Shown here piece by piece: positions 24,329 through 32,494 of a DNA stretch of 64,000 nt. Position 1 is the stretch's first letter; every line of letters begins with the position of its first letter. Below the pieces are notes generated by a model. That model searched no databases and was not told the DNA's origin. It saw only the letters and a program-made list of their open reading frames with translations. This DNA comes from Metabacillus litoralis (GTDB lineage: Bacteria > Bacillota > Bacilli > Bacillales > Bacillaceae), in NCBI RefSeq assembly GCF_003667825.1, contig NZ_CP033043.1, forward strand, positions 4,906,501 to 4,970,500. Direction: 5' to 3'. Both the position numbers and the translations under genes were made by a program.

Positions 24329-25774
24329 ATGATGAAATACTTACAAAATATTGGCCGCTCTTTAATGCTTCCAGTAGCAGTATTACCAGCCGCTGCAATT
24401 TTAATGGGCATAGGATATTGGATTGATCCATCTGGCTGGGGAGCAGGTAATCCAATTGCGGCATTCTTAATTAAAGCTGGATCTTCTATTATCGACAACA
24501 TGTCCATTCTTTTTGCAGTTGGTGTGGCTTTAGGAATGTCTAAAACCAAAGATGGTTCCGCAGCACTTAGTGGCTTAGTTGCATTTCTTGTTGTAACAAC
24601 CCTATTATCAACTAACTCCGTTGCTTTGCTGCAAGGTGTAGATCCAGAAGGAGTTAACCCGGCATTTGCTAAGATTGAAAACCAGTTTGTCGGAATCCTT
24701 TCAGGTATTGTTGCTTCTATGATGTACAACCGCTTTAGTGAGGTGCAATTACCTGCAGCTTTAGCCTTCTTTAGTGGTAAGCGTCTAGTACCAATTATGA
24801 CAGCTGTTTCTATGCTAGTTGTCTCAGTTGTTTTATTCTTTGCATGGCCAGTTATTTTTACAGGATTAGTTTCATTCGGAACTGCTATTAGTAAATTAGA
24901 GTTTATAGGCGCTGGTTTATATGGATTTTTTAACCGATTACTCATTCCAACTGGTTTACATCATGCATTAAACTCAGTATTTTGGTTTGACGTTGCAGGA
25001 ATTAATGATATCGGTAATTTCTGGGCAGGTACTGGTACGAAGGGTATTACTGGAATGTACCAAGCTGGTTTCTTCCCGATTATGATGTTCGGTTTACCAG
25101 CAGCAGCTTTAGCGATGTATCATACAGCTAAGACAAAAAGAAAGAAACAAGCAGCATCTTTAATGTTAGCAGCAGGCTTTGCGTCATTCTTTACTGGTGT
25201 AACAGAACCACTTGAATTTTCATTCATGTTTTTAGCACCTGCACTATATGTTGTTCATGCAGCATTAACAGGTATATCTTTAGCCATTGCTTCATTATTT
25301 CACTGGACAGCAGGCTTTGGGTTTAGTGCAGGATTAGTCGACTTCATCTTAAGTTCAAGATTACCGTTAGCTAATCAGCCGTATATGTTGTTAATTCAAG
25401 GGTTAGTTTTTGCGATGATCTATTATGTATTGTTCCGTTTCTTAATAACTAAATTCAACCTAGCTACTCCAGGTAGAGAAGCTGATACAGATGCAAATGT
25501 ACAAGAAGAGGGCACGGACTCAGCTGATAATAAGTTCGCTATTATGGCGAAGAAGATATATGAAGGTTTAGGTGGAGATGAAAATGTTACATCTGTAGAT
25601 AACTGTGTGACTAGATTGAGGGTTGAAGTAAAAGATATGAATGCCGTTGATCAAGAAAAAATTAAATCAACAAACATTCCAGGGATAAATATTGTTGGTC
25701 CACAAAGCATACAAGTCATCATAGGGACACAAGTTCAATTTGTGGCTGATGAAATTGAAAAAATTAGAAAATAA
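24329..25774 (+). CDS. nagP: PTS N-acetylglucosamine transporter, EIICB
   Basis: Phosphotransferase permease of 481 residues. Residues 1-375 are the EIIC channel of the glucose/GlcNAc superfamily, with GLHH (209-212) and GVTEPLEF (290-297). The EIIB domain (about 400-481) carries phospho-Cys426 in DNCVTRLRV. No EIIA domain is present, so a separate EIIA must supply phosphate. It imports GlcNAc as GlcNAc-6-P, feeding nagA and nagB next to it. ATG 24329 has AAGGGGGA upstream; ATG 24332 is an equal alternative. Confidence 0.93.
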   Translation: MMKYLQNIGRSLMLPVAVLPAAAILMGIGYWIDPSGWGAGNPIAAFLIKAGSSIIDNMSILFAVGVALGMSKTKDGSAALSGLVAFLVVTTLLSTNSVALLQGVDPEGVNPAFAKIENQFVGILSGIVASMMYNRFSEVQLPAALAFFSGKRLVPIMTAVSMLVVSVVLFFAWPVIFTGLVSFGTAISKLEFIGAGLYGFFNRLLIPTGLHHALNSVFWFDVAGINDIGNFWAGTGTKGITGMYQAGFFPIMMFGLPAAALAMYHTAKTKRKKQAASLMLAAGFASFFTGVTEPLEFSFMFLAPALYVVHAALTGISLAIASLFHWTAGFGFSAGLVDFILSSRLPLANQPYMLLIQGLVFAMIYYVLFRFLITKFNLATPGREADTDANVQEEGTDSADNKFAIMAKKIYEGLGGDENVTSVDNCVTRLRVEVKDMNAVDQEKIKSTNIPGINIVGPQSIQVIIGTQVQFVADEIEKIRK

Positions 25775-25782
25775 AAAGAAGA

Positions 25783-25821
25783 AGACTACCTGATCGCTGA
25801 AACAGGTAGTTTTCTATTTTG
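25783..25821 (+). terminator. Intrinsic terminator of nagP
   Basis: GACTACCTG pairs with CAGGTAGTT around a 10-base loop, followed by TTTCTATTTT. Confidence 0.75.
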
Positions 25822-25860
25822 TACGATCAGAAAGCATAAAATTTTATGGATGGTATATAT

Positions 25861-25935
25861 AGGGAAAGCTAAGGCTTTCACCATTAGGGCTTGGCGACAA
25901 GCCATGCCTTTCCAAACGTATGTCGGTCATACGAT
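25861..25935 (+). other. Cluster of three hairpins upstream of nagR
   Basis: Three short stem-loops follow one another: GAAAGC(taag)GCTTTC at 25864-25879, GGCTTG(gcga)CAAGCC at 25888-25903, and CGTATG(tcggt)CATACG at 25917-25933. GGAAAG at 25863 could instead pair with CTTTCC at 25908. The region is richer in GC than its surroundings. It may be a structured leader RNA of nagR or the remnant of an IS200/IS605-type end. I do not recognise a known riboswitch. Confidence 0.45.
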
Positions 25936-26014
25936 GAATTTCTTTAAATAATTGTAAAAACCTAGCATTATTTAATATAATGAATAAGTAGTGATATCGA
26001 AAGGAGATCTTTAT

Positions 26015-26740
26015 GTGATTGACAAACATTCTCCTCTTCCTTTGTATTATCAGTTAGAAGAGCAAATTAAAAAATCAATAATTTCTGAAGAGCTACAGCC
26101 TGGTGATGTATTGCCGTCAGAGAGAGAACTCTCAGAAAACTATCAAATAAGTCGAATGACGGTTCGACAAGCCATAACGAATTTAGTTAATAAGGGATAT
26201 CTTTATAGAGAAAAAGGGAAGGGAACTTTTGTATCGAGTCAAAAGTTTGAACAAAATTTACAAGGACTCACAAGTTTTACAGAAGATATGAAGGCTCGAA
26301 ACCTAGTTCCAGGGAGTAAGCTGTTACACTTCGAGATCTCCCCTGCTATAGAAGAAATAAAAGAGTGGCTTTCCCTTGAAGAAGAAGAACTTATTTATAA
26401 AATAAAAAGATTACGTTTAGCAAATGATGAACCGATTGCAGTTGAAACTAGTTATCTTCCAGTAAAGTTAATTCCGGGGCTAACACCAGATATTTTGGGA
26501 AATTCCTTATACAAGTATATTGAGGATGATCTACAGCTGAGTATTGGTCATGCAGCTCAAACGGTTGAAGCCGCTATTGTTAGAGATGAAGATATAAAAC
26601 ATTTGAATGTTAACAAAAATGTTCCTGTGTTGCTCATCCAACGAGAAACTTATTTAGAAGATGGTACACCACTTGAGATTGTTAAGTCTTCCTATCGTGC
26701 GGACCGATATAAATTTAAGATTAATATAGAACGAAAATAA
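26015..26740 (+). CDS. nagR: GntR/HutC-family GlcNAc repressor
   Basis: 241 residues. A GntR winged helix (about 10-72, PSERELSENYQISRMTVRQAI) is followed by a UTRA ligand domain. This matches the B. subtilis NagR/YvoA plan, whose ligands are glucosamine-6-P and GlcNAc-6-P. GTG 26015 lies 6 bases after AAGGAGAT; an upstream in-frame GTG at 25991 has no ribosome site. It lies next to nagP and near nagBA, whose control region has dre-like boxes, so it presumably represses them. The stop codon lies within the left arm of the terminator split by IS copy 2. Confidence 0.92.
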   Translation: MIDKHSPLPLYYQLEEQIKKSIISEELQPGDVLPSERELSENYQISRMTVRQAITNLVNKGYLYREKGKGTFVSSQKFEQNLQGLTSFTEDMKARNLVPGSKLLHFEISPAIEEIKEWLSLEEEELIYKIKRLRLANDEPIAVETSYLPVKLIPGLTPDILGNSLYKYIEDDLQLSIGHAAQTVEAAIVRDEDIKHLNVNKNVPVLLIQRETYLEDGTPLEIVKSSYRADRYKFKINIERK

Positions 26741-26797
26741 ATAAGCTTTACCTGCAAATTAAAATGTACCCTTTGTAAAGGACAGTTTAAAAAAAGC

Positions 26798-27658
26798 CTA
26801 GGCTGCGTTAAGAAGATGATCTCTGTATTGAACAGGGGTCATCTTTTTTAAATTCCATTGATATCTATAGTAATTGTAGTAATTCATATATTGCTTAATT
26901 TCTCTTCTTAATTCATCTAGAGTTGTACACTCTTTAATTGATGCTTCATCTTTAAGATGACCAAAGAAAGATTCTTGAGGGGCGTTATCCCAACAATTTC
27001 CTCGTCTTGACATAGATTGGTGTAATCCTAATTTCTTTACTGCCTTCTGAAAGTCAGGATGTGTATAATGGACTCCTTGATCTGAATGGATTAGTGCATC
27101 TTTTGCTTTCTTGAAATTTCTATTTGTCTTTAACTTTTTGAGAGTATCTGTAGCTAAATTTAAGGTCATTCGATCTGATACATGGTAGGCTAGGATTTCA
27201 CCAGTTGAACCATCCTTAATTGCTGATAAATAAGCCCTCATTCCTTTTCCAAAATGAAGATAAGTGATATCAGTTAAGAGTACTTTCCAAGGTATTCCTT
27301 GTTTAAAATGTCTATTTAAAAGGTTTGGTACAACCCGATGCTCCTGTGTGGCTTTCATCATTCTTCTATAAGGATTTGCTTTTCGAATGGGGCAAATTAT
27401 ACTGTATTTTTTCATGATTCGTCGGATACGTTTCAAATTGTAGACAACATTAAATTGACCCGCCAATGTCATTTTGATTTGACGTGCCCCTTTCTTGCGA
27501 TTTTTAAAATTGAAAGCTTTTAAGATAATTTCCTTTACTACTTCATCTTTTTTATCATTTTGTATTCTTCGTTCCTGTGATTTCTCAGTGAAATAATTAT
27601 AATAACCACTTCTTGAGACGCCAGCTAGCTCACAAAGATAGCTCACCATATTTTTCAA
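26798..27658 (-). CDS. IS150-type OrfB, second copy
   Basis: Its 286 residues are identical to those of the copy at 20572-21432. It has the D-D-E integrase core (TDITYLHFG, HSDQGVHY, QESFFGHLKDE) and is probably made as an OrfAB fusion through the A6G site at 27748-27754. The first candidate start in frame is TTG 27658, but the frame is open upstream of it. Both copies look intact and able to transpose. Confidence 0.93.
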   Translation of the reverse strand: MKNMVSYLCELAGVSRSGYYNYFTEKSQERRIQNDKKDEVVKEIILKAFNFKNRKKGARQIKMTLAGQFNVVYNLKRIRRIMKKYSIICPIRKANPYRRMMKATQEHRVVPNLLNRHFKQGIPWKVLLTDITYLHFGKGMRAYLSAIKDGSTGEILAYHVSDRMTLNLATDTLKKLKTNRNFKKAKDALIHSDQGVHYTHPDFQKAVKKLGLHQSMSRRGNCWDNAPQESFFGHLKDEASIKECTTLDELRREIKQYMNYYNYYRYQWNLKKMTPVQYRDHLLNAA

Positions 27659-27714
27659 TTGATATTTTTCAATTACTGAACGAATTAAAAGATACTTTTG
27701 AAAGGGAGGAAGGA

Positions 27715-28128
27715 TTATTTCTTCATCCCCCTTTCCGCGAATCGTATCTTTTTTAAAAGTTCGTTTTCAGCCTTTAGCAAGTTGATTTGTGCTTCTAAGC
27801 GAGCATTTTTCTCCTCTAAAGAAAGTTCTTTTTCTCTAGGACGCCCGGAGTTATCAGCTCTGGTATCACGTAAACCGTCTATCCCACTCTCATCAAAAGC
27901 ATCTTTCCATCTTCTTCTCGCTGACCTGATCCGTTGTTTTCCTAACACATTTATATCAAAACCATATTCTTCAAATATCTCTCTAGCAAACTTTCCTTTT
28001 TCTTTCTCCGAAATGAAGATATGTTTAAATTCATCAGTATAAGTGATTCCTTTAGAGCTAACAGATTTAACATATTTATTAGTAGATAACTGCATAATCT
28101 CTTTTTCTGTAAAAGTCTTTTTACTCAT
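27715..28128 (-). CDS. IS150-type OrfA, second copy
   Basis: 137 residues from ATG 28128, identical to OrfA of copy 1, with a helix-turn-helix region followed by a leucine zipper. No inactivating changes are seen. Confidence 0.9.
   Translation of the reverse strand: MSKKTFTEKEIMQLSTNKYVKSVSSKGITYTDEFKHIFISEKEKGKFAREIFEEYGFDINVLGKQRIRSARRRWKDAFDESGIDGLRDTRADNSGRPREKELSLEEKNARLEAQINLLKAENELLKKIRFAERGMKK
27748..27754 (-). other. Programmed -1 frameshift site in IS copy 2
   Basis: A AAA AAG heptamer on the minus strand, in the same phase and position within the element as in copy 1. Confidence 0.8.
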
Positions 28129-28255
28129 AAAAATATTTCTCCAGTCCCTGTTGTAATTTTCTCTAGATGTTTTTTTATTATACAAAAAAGTACCCTATAG
28201 GTAGACTTTTTTTATGTGTCTACTCTATAGGGTACATTTTAAATGTAGGTAAAGC

Positions 28256-29005
28256 TTATTTATTTTCAATTTGGGTTAATAATGGGATTCTTCCACGGTA
28301 TTTATGAATTAGCTGTTGATTATGAAAATCTGCTCCTTCAATATTTCCGCTCCGAAAAATTGGAGGTTCAAAATCATTATTTATCATAATCTTTATGGCC
28401 TCAGCAAAAATCCCATTTAGCATAGATGCTCCAACAACAGTAGAGGTAGGTCCGAATGGAACACCGAAATTTCCATATGTAATGGTTGCATCACCTGTAT
28501 TCGCATGATTATTTAAAGCAAAATCAACAACTTGTGATAGATACTTTCCAGTTCTATGTCTAGAAGGTTGAGAATGAATATATTGAAATGAACTAATTCC
28601 AACAACATCTGCACCTTTATCTTTAGCATGAAGGGCAACGTCAATAGGTACTGGATTAAGTCCTGAAGTTGAAATTACTATTACAAGGTCATGAGGTTGT
28701 ATATCCTGATGCTTTAAAAACTCTTCTGCATAGTGGTTTTGTCTTTCAAGTTGAGAAGATCTTACAGCATCTTCGTGAAGCATTAAAGATTCGATGAATA
28801 TGGGTTTTATAGGTGCTAGTCCACCTGCTCGATAAAACACTTCCTCTGTTAGGATATGAGAGTGTCCACATCCAAATAATTGGATAATACCATTACTCAT
28901 TATTGTTTCAGCCACTTTTGCTGCAACCTTCTCCATTCCTTCTTGTTCGCTTTCCATGACTAAACTCAATTTTTCTTGTATTTTTTCAAAATAGGCATCA
29001 AGCAA
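28256..29005 (-). CDS. SIS-domain sugar-phosphate-binding protein (UPF0309 type)
   Basis: 249 residues with a single SIS fold: IIQLFGCGHSHILTEE and DLVIVISTSGLNPVPIDVA hold the Ser/Thr-rich phosphosugar loops. It resembles the UPF0309 family, whose reaction is unknown; the aldose-ketose isomerase or etherase chemistry of other SIS proteins is possible. It starts at TTG 29005 after AAAGGTGGG. It sits beside the nag cluster and points toward nagR, which suggests an amino-sugar role, for example MurNAc or GlcNAc phosphate handling. That is inference from position. Confidence 0.85.
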   Translation of the reverse strand: MLDAYFEKIQEKLSLVMESEQEGMEKVAAKVAETIMSNGIIQLFGCGHSHILTEEVFYRAGGLAPIKPIFIESLMLHEDAVRSSQLERQNHYAEEFLKHQDIQPHDLVIVISTSGLNPVPIDVALHAKDKGADVVGISSFQYIHSQPSRHRTGKYLSQVVDFALNNHANTGDATITYGNFGVPFGPTSTVVGASMLNGIFAEAIKIMINNDFEPPIFRSGNIEGADFHNQQLIHKYRGRIPLLTQIENK

Positions 29006-29096
29006 GTTATCCCACCTTTAAGAAATAAAAGTTACTTTTAATGTACCTTATGGTGTGAAGAAATGGAAGGAGATAACGTGAGAAAAGATAAAAGTA

Positions 29097-29136
29097 TTGT
29101 ATGTTAAAAAGTACGATTGTATAATATATTATACAA
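29097..29136 (+). promoter_or_regulatory. Promoter and palindromic operator of the XRE gene
   Basis: TTGTAT (29097-29102), 17 bases, then TATAAT (29120-29125). The -10 lies inside the perfect 20-bp palindrome TTGTATAATATATTATACAA (29117-29136). This is a natural site for autoregulation by the XRE protein encoded 22 bases downstream. Confidence 0.65.
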
Positions 29137-29158
29137 TAACAAAAAATGGGAGAAATAT

Positions 29159-29710
29159 ATGAATTCAATTCAAACTCAAATTGCGGAGAATCTAAAAAAT
29201 ATACGTAAGCTTAGAGGGTATAGTTATGATCAGCTTGCTCAATTAACTGGTGTAAGCAAGGGGATGCTTTCACAAATCGAAAAAGGAGAATCAAGTCCAA
29301 CGGTAAACACTCTTTGGAAGATTGCAAACGGTCTTCAAGTGTCATTTTCTTCATTAGTGGAGGAGAAAGAACCTACTGTTACAGTTGTGAGACTACACGA
29401 AAAAACAGCAGTAACAGAAAATGACGAACAATTACAAGTATATCCTTATTTTCCATTTGATTCATCTAAAAAGTTTGAGGTGTATTTTCTTGAATTAATG
29501 CCAGGTTGTGTTCATGAATCAGAAAGACATCATGGAAGTGTTGAGGAATATATTTTAGTTTGTGATGGAGAAGCAACAATCTCCATTCAAGATGTTAAAT
29601 ATGTTCTGAAAAAAGGGGATTCTATGCGTTTTCAGGCAAGTCAGTCCCATACGTATGCAAATCTTACGGATCAAAAAACGAGTTTTTATCTACTAATGTA
29701 TTATTCATAA
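29159..29710 (+). CDS. XRE-family regulator with cupin domain
   Basis: 183 residues. An HTH_3 domain (about 6-60, with YDQLAQLTGVSKGMLSQIEKG) is followed by a C-terminal cupin (ESERHHGSVEEYILVCDGEA...). ATG 29159 follows GGGAGA; an upstream in-frame TTG at 29117 is inside the operator and unlikely. It is followed after 32 bases by azlC-azlD, a common pairing, so it probably controls branched-chain amino-acid export and itself through the palindrome upstream. Confidence 0.88.
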   Translation: MNSIQTQIAENLKNIRKLRGYSYDQLAQLTGVSKGMLSQIEKGESSPTVNTLWKIANGLQVSFSSLVEEKEPTVTVVRLHEKTAVTENDEQLQVYPYFPFDSSKKFEVYFLELMPGCVHESERHHGSVEEYILVCDGEATISIQDVKYVLKKGDSMRFQASQSHTYANLTDQKTSFYLLMYYS

Positions 29711-29742
29711 ATCATGATGAGCAATAAAAAGGAGGTATTATT

Positions 29743-30468
29743 ATGTCTACAACCACTTTAGCGAAAAAGCAATCTGATTTTCTTCAAGGAACACAAGGTG
29801 GGATTAGCATTGCGATTGGGTATTTACCTGTTGCTTTAACATTTGGCTTACTATCAAAATCTACTGGACTCTCACTTTCTGAGACAGTGTTAATGAGTTT
29901 AATTGTGTTTGCCGGTGCTTCACAATATATATGTTTAAGTTTACTAGCTGTTGGTACGGGAATTATCGAAATTATTTTCACAACATTCATCGTTAATATT
30001 CGCCATTTTTTAATGTCTGCTTCACTAAGTGAGAAGGTTGAAAATGACTCATTGTGGAAAAAGGCTCTGTATTCCTTTGGATTAACGGATGAAACGTTTA
30101 CGGTGGCATCAACGAGGGATGGTAACGTCAATGCAGGATATTTATTTGGACTTATGCTTATTTCTTATGCAAGTTGGGTTATTAACTCAGGAATAGGATA
30201 TGTTATTGGGGCAAGCTTGCCGACAACTGTTCAAGAAAGCATGGGTATTGCGTTGTATGCCATGTTTATTGGGTTATTAATCCCATCACTTAAGAAGCAT
30301 CGAAAAGTGATGTATTTGGCAGTGGTTGCTGCGATTTTGAATTCACTTTGTTATGCATCTCAAATGATTTCAACAGGCTGGGCAATTGTTTTATCAACCT
30401 TGCTTTCAGCAATAATCGTGGAATTTTTCTATTCTAAACAAACAAATGAGGTGGAACAACGTGGATAA
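29743..30468 (+). CDS. azlC: AzlC, branched-chain amino-acid exporter large subunit
   Basis: 241-residue integral membrane protein with about seven helices and the AzlC motifs GYLPVALTFGLL, FAGASQYI and NIRHFLMSASL. Together with AzlD it forms an exporter of branched-chain amino acids or their analogues. ATG 29743 follows AAAGGAGG. Its last codons overlap the azlD start, indicating translational coupling. Confidence 0.92.
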   Translation: MSTTTLAKKQSDFLQGTQGGISIAIGYLPVALTFGLLSKSTGLSLSETVLMSLIVFAGASQYICLSLLAVGTGIIEIIFTTFIVNIRHFLMSASLSEKVENDSLWKKALYSFGLTDETFTVASTRDGNVNAGYLFGLMLISYASWVINSGIGYVIGASLPTTVQESMGIALYAMFIGLLIPSLKKHRKVMYLAVVAAILNSLCYASQMISTGWAIVLSTLLSAIIVEFFYSKQTNEVEQRG

Positions 30469-30769
30469 AACAATTTTATTGATGATTATTGGGATGGGAT
30501 TAGTTACATATTTACCAAGAATGATTCCTTTAGTTGCATTAGGTCAGTTAAAATTGCCGGTATTTGTCCAAAATGTATTAAAGAATGTACCATATGCAAC
30601 ATTAGGTGCTTTAATTGTTCCAGGAATTTTTCTGATTAGTGATGATATCGTTTTCGGATTAGTAGGTGCGGCTGCAGCAACTCTAATAGCTTTTACTGGC
30701 GCAAATGTAATTGTTGTTGTTATGGGATCAATTGGTACCCTTGTTTTATATAGCATGTTTTTTTCGTAG
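30461..30769 (+). CDS. azlD: AzlD, exporter small subunit
   Basis: 102-residue membrane protein with about four helices (TYLPRMIPLVAL...). GTG 30461 lies 6 bases after GAGGTGG and overlaps the azlC stop by 8 bases; an in-frame ATG at 30446 lies before the ribosome site. Partner of AzlC. A weak hairpin (AGGGAA/TTCCCT then TTTT, about 30776-30804) may terminate the operon. Confidence 0.9.
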   Translation: MDKTILLMIIGMGLVTYLPRMIPLVALGQLKLPVFVQNVLKNVPYATLGALIVPGIFLISDDIVFGLVGAAAATLIAFTGANVIVVVMGSIGTLVLYSMFFS

Positions 30770-30872
30770 GTTGAGAGGGAACAAAGACTTAAAAGCCTTC
30801 CCTTTTCAGTTCTAATGAAACGAGCTAAACACTAAACTAGAAATAAGAGCTTGTTCAAGGGGGAATGTGCGG

Positions 30873-32132
30873 ATGAGGAAATGGTTAACGCGATCAATTT
30901 TACTTTATTTTGTATATGGATTAGCAGTGTACTGGTATTTATTTATCTTTTCCGGATCAAGCGTACCGGCCCCTTATGAGGGAACATCAGCTGATCCTGC
31001 AACCTTTATGACAGGGAGAGAATTGGTCTTGTCACAGGAATATTCGACCATTCGAAACTTCTTGTATTTTGTAACGATTCCGTTTGAATGGTTTTTATTA
31101 TTTGTGTTCATGATAACAGGTTTTTCTCGTAAAATGCAGGACTGGTCAAATGCGACCTCGAAAATTTTCAGCTTTCAATCAGCTATATACTTTTTTTGGT
31201 TATCATTATTTATTAGTATTCTTTCCTTTCCTGTAGACATGATTGGTTATCAATTATCAAAAATGTATCATATTACAACGCAATCCTTTTCAGCTTGGAT
31301 GAAGGATCAGCTCATTGATTTTTGGGTTAATTACTTGCTGATGACAGTTATCATCATTGTTCTTTACTGGCTTATCAAACGTTTTGAAAAAAGATGGTGG
31401 CTTTACGCATGGTTTTTATCGATTCCTTTCTCGTTATTTCTTATGTTTTTTCAACCGGTAGTTATTGATCCACTTTATAATGATTTCTATCCGTTACAAA
31501 ACAAAGAACTAGAGGAAAAGATATTAGAGTTGGCTGATCAAGCTAATATTCCTGCTGAGCATGTATATGAAGTAAATATGTCAGAAAAAACAAATGCACT
31601 GAATGCGTATGTAACAGGAATTGGGTCTAACTCCAGAATTGTATTATGGGATACTACGTTAACTCGTTTAAGTGAAGAAGAAATCTTGTTTATTATGGCT
31701 CATGAAATGGGTCATTACGTGATGAATCATATTTATGTAGGTATTGCAGGTTATTTATTATTAAGCTTAGTTGGCTTATTTTTAATTGATAAGTTAATGA
31801 GATTGTTTATTAAGCGCAACGGTAAGTTTTTAAAGATCAGGTCAATGAAAGAGTTACCTTCCTTTCCGTTATTTTTATTGCTTTTAGGCGTGCTAACCTT
31901 TGCTTCAAGTCCACTTTCAAATACGGTAGCAAGGTATCAGGAAAAGTCAGCAGATATGTATGCGATTGAGATGACAGGTAACCATGAGGCTGCTATACAA
32001 TCTTTCCAAGAGTTATCTAGGGCAGGGCTAAGTCAAGTTAATCCTCCAACATTGGTTAAGATTTTCCGGTATACGCATCCTACGATGTTGGAAAGAATTC
32101 TATATTTAGAAGAACATAAAAAAACAGAATGA
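30873..32132 (+). CDS. yhfN: M48-family membrane metalloprotease
   Basis: Ste24/CAAX-prenyl-protease-like protein with several membrane helices and the zinc motif HEMGH (in IMAHEMGHYVMNH), plus the downstream third-ligand region EKSADMYAIEM. With ATG 30873, 9 bases after AAGGGGG, it has 419 residues, close to B. subtilis YhfN, which lies in the same chromosomal neighbourhood. Substrates are unknown; a membrane-protein quality-control role is usual for the family. Confidence 0.88.
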   Translation: MRKWLTRSILLYFVYGLAVYWYLFIFSGSSVPAPYEGTSADPATFMTGRELVLSQEYSTIRNFLYFVTIPFEWFLLFVFMITGFSRKMQDWSNATSKIFSFQSAIYFFWLSLFISILSFPVDMIGYQLSKMYHITTQSFSAWMKDQLIDFWVNYLLMTVIIIVLYWLIKRFEKRWWLYAWFLSIPFSLFLMFFQPVVIDPLYNDFYPLQNKELEEKILELADQANIPAEHVYEVNMSEKTNALNAYVTGIGSNSRIVLWDTTLTRLSEEEILFIMAHEMGHYVMNHIYVGIAGYLLLSLVGLFLIDKLMRLFIKRNGKFLKIRSMKELPSFPLFLLLLGVLTFASSPLSNTVARYQEKSADMYAIEMTGNHEAAIQSFQELSRAGLSQVNPPTLVKIFRYTHPTMLERILYLEEHKKTE

Positions 32133-32191
32133 AGATGAATCTGTTTTATAACAAGACTATTTTTATATAGTTTAATCACAAGAATGGGCTC

Positions 32192-32317
32192 GTTCCATTG
32201 CGCTCCAGACACTTGCTTTCCGCGGGGTGGACGCTGAGCCTCCTCGGCTTGCAGCCTGCGGGGTCTCAGCTGTCCCACTCCTCCCGCAGGAGTCAAGTGT
32301 CTTCCGCTCCATTGCAC
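32192..32317 (-). repeat. GC-rich intergenic repeat, copy B
   Basis: Reverse complement of 12404-12526: it begins GTTCCATTGCGCTCCAGACA and ends TCAAGTGTCTTCCGCTCCAT. It stands out as GC-rich in an AT-rich spacer and has inverted ends. The short open frames across it are not convincing genes. Confidence 0.8.
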
Positions 32318-32364
32318 TATGGTTATAAAAATTCGAGAGTAATAACTCTTAATAAAACATATTT

Positions 32365-32404
32365 AAAAAGGGATTTGGTGTAGAAAACATCAAATCCCTT
32401 TTTC
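32365..32404 (+). terminator. Intrinsic terminator in the yhfN-aceB spacer
   Basis: AAAAAGGGATTTG pairs perfectly with CAAATCCCTTTTT around a 13-base loop. It isolates aceBA from upstream transcription. Confidence 0.8.
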
Positions 32405-32494
32405 GTAGTTATATCAAGTGTGAATACGATTCCTAGACTTGTCAAAAACTTTTTTGAATTTTTTTCAAGAAAATTGTTCCATTTTTAATTAATC

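Larger units (their letters stand above)
26760..28241 (-). mobile_element. IS3-family (IS150-type) insertion sequence, copy 2
   Basis: 1482 bp with TAAAATGTACCCT inverted ends and a 3-bp target duplication (AAT at 26757-26759 and 28242-28244). It appears identical to copy 1 and lies in the same orientation 6226 bp away. Each copy has its own duplication, so they are independent insertions and not the ends of a composite transposon. This copy also lies in a terminator loop. Confidence 0.95.
26735..28265. terminator. Bidirectional terminator split by IS copy 2
   Basis: The left arm AAATAAATAAGCTTTACCT (26735-26753) and right arm AGGTAAAGCTTATTTATTT (28247-28265) are perfectly complementary over 19 bases, with GCAAATGT as the loop once the IS and one AAT are removed. 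It served the convergent nagR and SIS genes, whose stop codons lie inside the arms. Confidence 0.85.

Noticed and set aside
25861..25935. c-di-GMP or other known riboswitch
   Set aside because: The hairpins do not carry the conserved bases of classes I know; only the existence of structure is claimed.
20534..28241. Composite transposon carrying the nag genes
   Set aside because: Each IS has its own distinct 3-bp target duplication and each rebuilds a separate terminator when removed, so they inserted independently.
32198..32383. Short open frames across the GC-rich repeat
   Set aside because: They exist on both strands only because the repeat is GC-rich and stop-poor; there is no ribosome site, and the sequence recurs as an intergenic repeat.
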